Below are positions 56,988 to 64,000 of a DNA stretch of 64,000 nucleotides, one piece after another; positions within the stretch are counted from its first letter, which is position 1; the number at the start of each line of letters is the position of its first letter. The notes below the pieces were generated by a model. That model did no database searches, was not told the DNA's origin, and was given only the letters and a program-made list of their open reading frames with translations. Made by a program: the position numbers and the translations under genes. The stretch is taken from the NCBI GenBank assembly GCA_037974335.1, contig CM075760.1, positions 50,424,119-50,488,118 on the forward strand, written 5' to 3'. The stretch is from Prionace glauca. Its lineage: Eukaryota > Chordata > Chondrichthyes > Carcharhiniformes > Carcharhinidae.

Positions 56988-57555
56988 AGTCTGAAAGCGC
57001 AGTAATAGCGGCCAGAGTCAATCAGCTGCAGGCTCGAGATGGTTAAAGTAGTTAATTTAGCCGAGGTCTGGAGATCAGCAGAGAAATTGGGTCCAAAACC
57101 TTCCCCTCTCTCTTCTTGTGTATCCCACGATCTTTTCCATATAATGAACTGCAAATCCTTCCGTGGCTGCTGTCTGTACCAATATAAGAAATAGTTGCTT
57201 GCTGTAGTGCTGTAGGTACATCGGATAGTCACCGTTTCACCTTCTCTCCCCTCTAAAGACTGCGGCTGAGAAACAAAATCTCCACCACTCGGATCTGTAA
57301 CGTGTTCAAGAAGAAGAAAAAAATGTAAGTGTTGGACGTGGTGCTGAAATAATATTAACACTTTATATTCACCGCGACATAGCTGGAGTTATGAAATAAA
57401 AACAAATGACGGTGGAAATACACAGCAGGGTCAAGAACCACCACTGGGGAGAAGCAGAGCTAAAGGTGCAGATCGCGATAACATTTAACCAGATTGGAGT
57501 CATCCTTCTTGATAAGAAACAGCCCGAACACAATGCAGACAGTGAGGAACTCCAT
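56988..57555 (-). CDS. TCR alpha/delta-type V segment, donor doubtful
   Basis: The V exon (57294-56988, 307 bases, after …cgttacag) is open: PSGGDFVSQPQSLEGREGET, first cysteine in VTIRCTYS, YFLYWYRQQPRKDLQFIIWK, NFSADLQTSAKLTTLTISSL and second cysteine in GRYYCAFR. It ends exactly at a strong RSS. The leader begins at 57555 with MEFLTVCIVFGLFLIK. Where the donor should fall for the phase to match (after …ATCAAGA), the sequence reads AGGATG with no GT. The next GT (GTTAAA at about 57487) gives the wrong phase. So the coding exon is whole but may not be spliced to its leader. It is related to the relic at 27831-28188. A substitution in the donor, or an unseen alternative leader, would both fit. 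Confidence 0.75.
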
Positions 57556-57817
57556 GGCGGCTGCAGAGCCCGGGGCTGTGACTAACCTTTAAAACTCCAA
57601 GCACTGCCGGAACAGAATCTGATTTTAACGTCACTTTCTGATCTCAAACTTCCCTCCAATCAACAATTTACAATCTACCCGTCATAGATTGAGATAAGGT
57701 TTCAATGAGTTTCAGTGATCAGCTGAAGCTCTTTGACCTTCACTATTACATATCTGAGACTCAGTGACTGAGGGGTACAGTGTGTGGTGAGAGGGAAGAA
57801 TCAGCTTCACTGACAAG
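57556..57817. other. V promoter region; nothing definite
   Basis: Expected promoter sequence upstream of the minus-strand V leader. No TATA box was recognised. Confidence 0.35.
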
Positions 57818-58430
57818 GCCATAAGAGATAGGAGCAGAATTAAACCATTCGGCCCATTCGTGTCCATTCCACCATTCAATCATGGCCGATATGTTTAAAA
57901 TCCCCGCAGAATCAGAGAATCCCTACAGTGCACAAGGAGGCCATCCGGCCCATCTAGTCTGAACCGGCCACAATTCTGAACCGAATACTGCAAGGATGTT
58001 GATTGGGTTGATTAGCCACGGTAAATTGCTCCTTAATGTCAGGGGGATTAGAAGGTAAAAGTGTGGGGTTGCGGGGACAGCACAGAACCTGGGTGGGGTT
58101 GTTGTCGGTGCAGGCTCGATGGGTCAAATGTCCTCCTCCTGCACTCTAGGGATTGTATTCTGTGATTCAATCCCACTCAGGCCCATTACTGTAACGCCAC
58201 ATATTTACCATGCCATCCCCCTGACACTAGGGTCAATTTGTCATGGGCAATCAATCTAACCCGCGTATGGTTGGACTGTGGGAGGAAACAGGAACATCCG
58301 GAGGAGACCCACACAGACACGGGGAGAACGTGCAGACTCCACACATTCACCCGAGGCTGAAATCGAACCGGGTCCTTGGCGCTATGGGGCAGCAGTGGTA
58401 ATCATTGTGCCATAATGCCGCTCCTGTGGG
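57818..58430 (-). mobile_element. CR1 3' end and nested SINEs
   Basis: 57818-57905 is a CR1 3' end ('agagataggagcagaatt'). 57908-57975 and 58170-58430 are two parts of one minus-strand tRNA-headed SINE (with 'caatctaacccgcgtatggt', 'agaacgtgcagactccac', and an A-box remnant near 58420). Between them (57990-58165) is the 3' part of a plus-strand SINE ending 'gattgtattctgtgattc'. A plus-strand SINE has inserted into a minus-strand one. Confidence 0.75.
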
Positions 58431-58519
58431 ATTTCTCGACCCCAATTTCGTACTCCGACCCCATAATCTTTGGTCCGTTTCCCAAGCAGAAATCCATCTA
58501 TCTCTGACTTAAACATAAT

Positions 58520-59705
58520 GATGCCCTCTATTTCTAAGATATTCATGGCTGATTATCTCTTTTTCTACAGTCGTTCCTTATCACTGGTATATACTTTTGC
58601 TGAGCAGTGTGAAAGATCGCTTTGAAAGTCCTCCACTGTTCCTCAATTGTCCCACTATAAAGTTTTTGTTCCCAGTCTACCTTCACCAATTCCTCCCTCT
58701 TCCCTTTGTCGTCTCCTTGTTTGAGCAATAAAATAGTGGTTTTGGATTTAACCTTCTCATGCTTCATCTGTATTTTAAATTCAACCGTAATGAGATCACT
58801 TCTTCCAAGAGGATCCCTAACTGCAAGATTATTTACATCTCATCTTTATTCCATCTCATTTACAGGACCAGATCTAGGATAGCTTGCTCCCTTGTAGGTT
58901 CCATTGAATACTGTTCAAGGAAGCTATTGCAGATCCAGTCTATGAACGCCTCCTCGTGGCTGCCTTGACTGACCTGGTTTGACCAATTGATATTTAGATT
59001 AAAGTCCCCCATGATAAGTGCTGTACCATTTTTACATGCATCAGTTATTTCTTCGTTTAATACTCGCCCCACTATGATGTCATTATTTGGCAGCGTATAG
59101 ACTACGCCTAGCAATGACCTTTTCTCTTCACTATTTCTAATCTCCACACAAATGGATTCAACCTTTTCTCCATAAAACCCATGTTATTTCTCACTACTGC
59201 CCTGATATCATTCTTAAAATTCAGGTACAGCACCTCATTTACCTTTCTGTCGGTCCCTTTGAACAGCCTGAATCCCCTGGATATTTAACTCCCAGTTGTG
59301 ACCATCCTGCAACCACGCCTCTGTAATGGCCAACAAATCATACTTACCTTGTTTCGAATACTACGAGCATTCAGATAAAGTGGCTTTATACTAGTTTTTA
59401 TAGTTTCTTTTTGAATTCTAACACTTCCATTAATAACATCTCCTGAGTTCTCCTTCCTCTTAACCTTGTTCCTAATTATTGACGTAGTTGGATCATTCTC
59501 CCCACATTTTGTCCTTTCTCCCTCCTTCTCGGATTCCTTACATAGGTTCCCGTCCTCCTGACTGACTGCCCAGTGTTTTCAGGGATTATCCCACGCTCCT
59601 TTTTATAATCCAGCTGGAAAATTAACAACCTCATATCCTCTGCCAGCAGTCCCATATCCAAGGAGTATTGAAAGATTATCGTCAGCAAACCCACTATTTC
59701 CACTA
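58520..59705 (-). mobile_element. CR1 LINE endonuclease fragment, old
   Basis: A 95-codon open piece (59147-58860) gives KRSLLGVVYTLPNNDIIVGR, then LIMGDFNLNINWSNQ, the endonuclease GDFN motif, and EPTREQAILDLVL. A second (58767-58543) gives the linker, with KREELVKVDWEQKL. The rest (to 59705) carries earlier endonuclease and 5' sequence in broken frames. It is well diverged from the other CR1 copies here, so it is older. Confidence 0.8.
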
Positions 59706-59982
59706 TTTCTGCCCTCAGTGACCATCATATATCCGACACCAGTGAAGAAATCTTTGACTTGATTGTGATATAAAATGTTTTGGATTGAAATGTGTTAACT
59801 GAACTTGTTTGTTCTGTGACTGTAATTAATGTCAGTCTCCATGGATCCCAAATGTGCCACTGGAGGGTTTCCCTTTTTCATTAATAAGGGCCTCCTTTCA
59901 GAGTGATACCCCATAATGTTAGCAGCAGGATCAACTCTGGTACTGACAGGAACCAACAGTTCCAGAAAGAGGGGGAAGTACG
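59706..59982. other. No gene seen
   Basis: AT-rich, nothing recognised. Confidence 0.4.
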
Positions 59983-59983
59983 A

Positions 59984-60193
59984 TCGGAGTCTGAGAACAA
60001 GAGACTGGAATCTTCCAACAGTGTATCAGAATCTGAGAACAAGAGATTGGAAGCTTCCAATAATGGATCAGAATCTGAGAACAATGGATTGGAATGTTAC
60101 AACAATGGATCAGAATCTCAGAACAATAGAACGGAATGTTACAACAGTGAATCAGAATCTGAGAATAAAAGATTGGAATGTCCCACTAAAGGA
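59984..60193 (+). repeat. 42-bp tandem repeat, five copies
   Basis: Units begin at 59984, 60026, 60068, 60110 and 60152, each close to 'tcagaatctgagaacaagag' plus 'attggaagcttccaataatgga'. The unit is 14 codons long, and one plus-strand frame gives a repeating SESENKRLEASNNG. The frame runs from 59903 to 60229 but has no splice or domain support, and another frame is also open, so coding is not claimed. Confidence 0.9.
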
Positions 60194-60515
60194 CAGGGGT
60201 TTATCCCAGGCACTGTTATATCTTTCTGAATATAGTGATTGGCTGTCCTTTTCACTGAGGATCTACTTTATACTTCACATTATTCAAGCAGGTTACTATC
60301 CCACCCTGGCTATTGTTGGTGTCCCTGGTAAGTATCCCCTATCTCTTATTTATTGGGCAAACTATTTAACTTCATGCCTATTCTTGCCGTTTACTTTGTT
60401 GAAGATGGAAGCCATTGTTTTCTGTTCCCATCACAAACTCTGTTCCCGGCCCACCTGACTTCACTGCCACCCCCCAGCCCATATCGGATTTGGGATGAGC
60501 CCATACACATGACTT
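60194..60515. other. No gene seen
   Basis: Nothing recognised. Confidence 0.4.
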
Positions 60516-60850
60516 TAGGTGGCATGGTGGCAGAGTGGTTAGCAGTGTTGCCTCACAGAGCAGGGACACGTGTTCGATTCCCAGTTTGGATCATTGTCTG
60601 TGTGCAGATTGCATGCTCTCCCCGTGTCTGCGTGAGTCTCCTCCAGTTTCGTCCCACATTCCAAGGATATGCGTGTTAGGTACACCGGCTGTGCAAATTT
60701 CTCCCTTACTTTCCCAGGATTCGTAGGTTAGAAGGATTAGCGGGATAGATAAGAGGGGTTACTGGGATACGGCCTGGGTGGAATTCTGGGTCTGCAGACT
60801 CGATGGGCTGAATGGCCTCCTTCTGCACTGTAGGATTTTATGATTTCTAT
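60516..60850 (+). mobile_element. tRNA-headed SINE, nearly full length
   Basis: Head with 'ggtggcagagtggttagcag' and B box 'gttcgattcccag'; body 'gtgtgcagattgcatgctct', 'gcgtgagtctcctccag'; tail 'gatgggctgaatggcctcct', 'tctgcactgtaggattttat'. It is the longest SINE copy in the window. Confidence 0.9.
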
Positions 60851-61155
60851 CTGTAAGCCTTTTGATTTGAAGGGATTTCTGTCCCCATATTCTCTCCATC
60901 TCCAATCCAGTTCACAGCCATCTCCACCACAGTAGACATTTCCATCTCTGCATCAGACCAGCTACTGAATAAATCCTTGCCTGTATCATAGGTAAATCCC
61001 GACTAGATTATTCCACCGTTCACATAGCTCTTGTTACAATGCTGCAAAAACATCACATCATCTGAAATCCTGTTTCCCATCCCCTAACTCTCACCGTGCT
61101 GCATTCACCCATTATCACTGTCCCACATCTGTCCCCGTTCTGGCAGAAGCTCCAT
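60851..61155. other. No gene seen
   Basis: Nothing recognised. Confidence 0.4.
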
Positions 61156-61649
61156 TTTACTCGGCTGATACCGGAGTTGAGGGGATTGAGCTATGAGGAG
61201 AGGCTGAATAAACTAGGCTTGTACTCGTTAGAGTTTAGAAGAATGAGGGGAGATCTCATTGAGACGTATAAGATGATGAATGGGATGGATAGGATAGAGG
61301 TGGAGAGACTGTTCCCGCTCAAAAAAGACAGTAGGACTAGGGGGCACAGCCTCAAGGTAAAGGGGGGGGCGGTTTAGAACAGAGTTGAGGAGGAACTTCT
61401 TCACTCAAAGGGTGGTGAATCTCTGGAATTCTCTGCCCGTTGAAGTGGTGGAGGCTGCCTCGCTAAATATTTTTAAGAAACGGGTTGATGGGTTTTTGAT
61501 AAGAGAAGGGATTAAGGGTTATGGGGAGAGGGCGGGAAGGTGGAGCTGAGTCACGACAGATCAGCCATGATCTTATTGAATGGCGGGGCAGGCTCGAAGG
61601 GCCAGATGGCCTACTCCTGCTCCTATTTCTTATGTTCTTATGTTCTTAA
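61156..61649 (+). mobile_element. CR1 LINE, family A, plus-strand 3' copy
   Basis: FTRLIPELRGLSYEERLNKL, LYSLEFRRMRGDLIETYKMM and the 3' tail 'ttatgttcttatgttctta'. Nearly identical to 47809-48300 in the opposite orientation. It is truncated on the 5' side at about 61156. Confidence 0.94.
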
Positions 61650-61937
61650 TCTTCTCATTATTAAGTTTGGATCCTTCCATGATCTCACTCCACCAATTAA
61701 TCCAATTTCCCTGCCCATTTCCCATATCCCTGTAAAAGGTTCCCATTCAGTTACTTATCCAATTCCCTCTTTAAAGTCAATATGTTTCACTCTCTATCTC
61801 TCCCTGCCGATGGAGCCGGATTTATAATACTTAAAACCACTAAACAGTGCGGGGCATGCAGTTATTTATTGCCTAAAATAGAATCTCTTGGGCAGAAGTT
61901 TGAGAACAGGAAACAAGACGCAGGAATAAATGGGCCA
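61650..61937. other. No gene seen
   Basis: Nothing recognised. Confidence 0.4.
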
Positions 61938-63065
61938 AAGAATCATAGAATCTACAGCATGGAGACAGGCCCTTGGCCCAAACTGCTCCACGTCGACCAA
62001 AATGTCCATCTAAGCTAACCCCATTTGCCTGTATTTGGCCCATATCCCTTTAAACATAAGAACATAAGAATTAGGTGCAGGAGTCGGCCATTTGGCCCCT
62101 TGAGCCTGCTCCGCCATTCAATGAGATCACGGCTGATCTTTTCGTGGACTCAGTTCCATTTATCCGCCCTCTCACCATAATCCTTAATTTCTTTACAGTT
62201 CAAAGATTTATCGATCCTCGTCTTAGAAGCATTAAATGAGGTGGCCTCAACTGCTTTCCTGATCGAGGAATTCTACCTCTCATATCGATATATCTGTCCA
62301 AATGCCTTTTAAATTTTGTCAGTGTCCTGCCTCAACCACTTCCTCTGGCAGCTCATTCCACATACGTATCACCCTCTATTTAAAAAAATGTTCCAAAAGT
62401 TCCCATTAATTATTACTCCTCTTACGTTAAACCTGTGCCGGTTAGTTCTCGAATCCCCAACCCCGGGAAAACTTTGAGTGCATTCAACCAATCCATGCCT
62501 CTCGCGATTTTATACTCATCTATAAGATCACCTCTCAGTCTCCTATGCGACAAAGAGAGAAGTTCTAGTTTGTCCAATCTCTCCATATAACTCAGTCTTT
62601 TGAGTCCTGGCAACATCCTTGTAAATCTCTTGTGTGCTGTCTCCAGTTTAATAACATTTTTCCTACAGCAAGGCGACCAGAACTGAACACAATACTCCAG
62701 GTGCGGTCTCACCAACATCCTGTACAACTGCAGCATAACTTCCCAATTTCTATACTCCATGCCCTGTCTGATGAAGCTCAGCATGCCAAAATCCTTCTGC
62801 ACTGCCTTATCTACCTTTATACAACAGTGCACCTGAATTCCAGGATTCCTCTGTGCCAAAATATTCCCGAAGATCCTACCATTTACTATGAAAGTCGAAC
62901 CTTGATTTGACTTTCCAAAATGTAACGCCTCACACTTATCTGTATTGATCCCCATTTGCCATTTCTCGGTAGACTTCCCCAGATGATCAAAGTCCTGCTG
63001 CAATTTTTGATAACGTTCCTCGCTGTCGACAATAGGACCTATTTTATTGTAATTTTCTAATTTTG
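61938..63065 (-). mobile_element. CR1 LINE, family D, with nested CR1 insertion
   Basis: The 3' end starts at 61938 ('agaatcatagaatctacagc') and is interrupted at about 62053. From there a second CR1 3' fragment ('aacataagaacataagaatt', 'gcctgctccgccattcaatg') runs to about 62280. The first copy then resumes ('tatctgtccaaatgcctttt'), and its coding part (62422 onward) reads GIQVHCCIKVDKAVQKDFGM, RMLVRPHLEYCVQFWSPCCR, GLKRLSYMERLDKLELLSLS. So one CR1 has landed inside another. Confidence 0.85.
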
Positions 63066-63660
63066 TAATGTGACAAGTAGTGCACCACAGGGATCGTCGA
63101 AAAGAGGGATCTTGGAGGTCAGATGTACTGTTCTCTGAAGGTGAAGTCACAGTTAGATAAGGCAATAAAGAAGGCTTCTGGCATGCTGGCCTTCATCGGT
63201 CAGGGCATTGAGTATAGAAGTTGGGAAGTTATATTACTGTTGCACAGGACATTGGTGAGACCGCGCCTGGAGTATTCTGCTCGCCTTGCTATAGGAAGAA
63301 TGTTATTAAACTGGAAACAGTGCAGAAGATATTTACAAGGGTGTTGCCAGAACTCAAAGAACTGAGTTATAGGGAAAGACTGGACAGGCTAGGACTTATT
63401 ACATTGGAGTGCAGGAGACTGAGGGGTGATCTTGTAGAGGTGTATGCGATCATGACAGCCATGGATAGGGTAAATGCGCTTAATGTTTTTCCTAGGGATC
63501 AGTGCTGGAGCCTCGACTTTTTGCAATTTATATGAATGACTTGGATGAAGGGAATGAAGGTACGGTTGCTAAATTTGCTGACAACAATAGAGAGGAATTA
63601 AATTGTGAAGTGGATGTGAGGAGGCGACAAATTGAAGTAGATAGGTTAAATGAGTGGGAA
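63066..63660 (+). mobile_element. CR1 LINE fragments, plus strand
   Basis: 63110-63495 is C-terminal ORF2 sequence in two frames (KKASGMLAFIGQGIEYRSWE, YRKNVIKLETVQKIFTRVLP, RRLRGDLVEVYAIMTAMDRV), related to the minus-strand copy just before it. 63495-63660 holds an earlier ORF2 region (LEPRLFAIYMNDLDEGNEGT, VAKFADN). The order is scrambled, so a rearrangement or two insertions are needed. Confidence 0.85.
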
Positions 63661-63675
63661 AACTGTGGAAATTGG

Positions 63676-63895
63676 AACCAAAAAACAAAATGCTGGAAAA
63701 TCTCAGCAGGTCTGGCTGTATCTGTAAGGAGAGAAAACAACTGATGTTTCATGGCCAGATAACCCTTTGGACGCAAAACATCAGCTCTATTCGGTTCCGA
63801 TAAATGCTGCCAGACTTGTTGAGATTTTTCAGCATTTTCTCTTTTGATTTCAGATTCCAGCATCCGCAGTAATTTATTTACTGCCCTCAACAACT
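63676..63895. repeat. Palindromic dispersed repeat
   Basis: 'aaaatgctggaaaatctcag' near 63690 is mirrored by 'ttgagatttttcagcatttt' near 63820, followed by 'tcagattccagcatccgcag'. Partial copies lie at 16865-16985, 42848-42900 and 44215-44300. It is a common shark repeat; its class is uncertain, but the inverted ends suggest a foldback or MITE-like origin. Confidence 0.75.
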
Positions 63896-64000
63896 GATGA
63901 GAAATATTCATTTAGGATCTCACTCATCTTTCGTGGATCCGCACATAGATGACCTTGTTGATCCTTAACTGAGCCTATTCTCTCCCTTATTACTCTTTTA
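63896..64000 (-). mobile_element. CR1-like fragment at the window edge
   Basis: The minus strand carries the linker between endonuclease and RT seen in CR1 ORF2 ('gagtgagatcctaaatgaat', 'gagaataggctcagttaagg'). It runs off the window. Confidence 0.5.

Overview
The window looks like germline DNA of a cartilaginous fish, most likely a shark. Three things point there: T-cell receptor (TCR) alpha/delta-type V segments in a loose, repeat-rich layout; GPR139-like receptor genes with a short first exon; and a repeat load of CR1-clade LINEs, tRNA-headed SINEs with the tail typical of elasmobranchs, and HE1-like fragments. The species cannot be told from the sequence alone. No bacterial, viral or LTR-type element was recognised.

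Layout. 1-14 kb is almost all tandem repeats: a 1.2-1.5 kb unit repeated at the start, an 86-bp repeat, a 30-bp minisatellite, a G-rich array and 2.7 kb of nearly pure purine strand, then a candidate TATA promoter with two exon-like blocks on the minus strand near 12.5-12.7 kb. 14.9-28.2 kb is a cluster of TCR V segments in both orientations, mostly broken. Two are whole (minus strand at 22.1-23.0 kb and 26.9-27.2 kb, the latter with an intronless leader). 30.5-33.6 kb and 43.2-49.8 kb hold two GPR139-like GPCR genes on the minus strand, each with two exons and LINE-filled introns; the first carries a nonsense codon and the second is open. Between them lie a frameshifted V (38 kb) and an intact V (40.5 kb). 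46-55 kb is dominated by CR1 LINEs, including a nearly full-length element (51.1-55.2 kb) inserted into an older CR1. 56.2-57.6 kb has a tRNA gene and another V segment. The rest, to 64 kb, is nested LINE and SINE debris.

How the genes work together. The V segments are substrates for V(D)J recombination: each good one ends in a heptamer, a 23-bp spacer and a nonamer, so it would join to a D or J segment carrying a 12-bp spacer. No D, J or constant exon was recognised here, so the window is an upstream V-region slice. The GPCR genes appear to be bystanders sharing the locus. The best leads are the intronless V, the V exon interrupted by a compound minisatellite that also occurs 8 kb away, the orphan leader exon cut by a CR1, and the nested young CR1.
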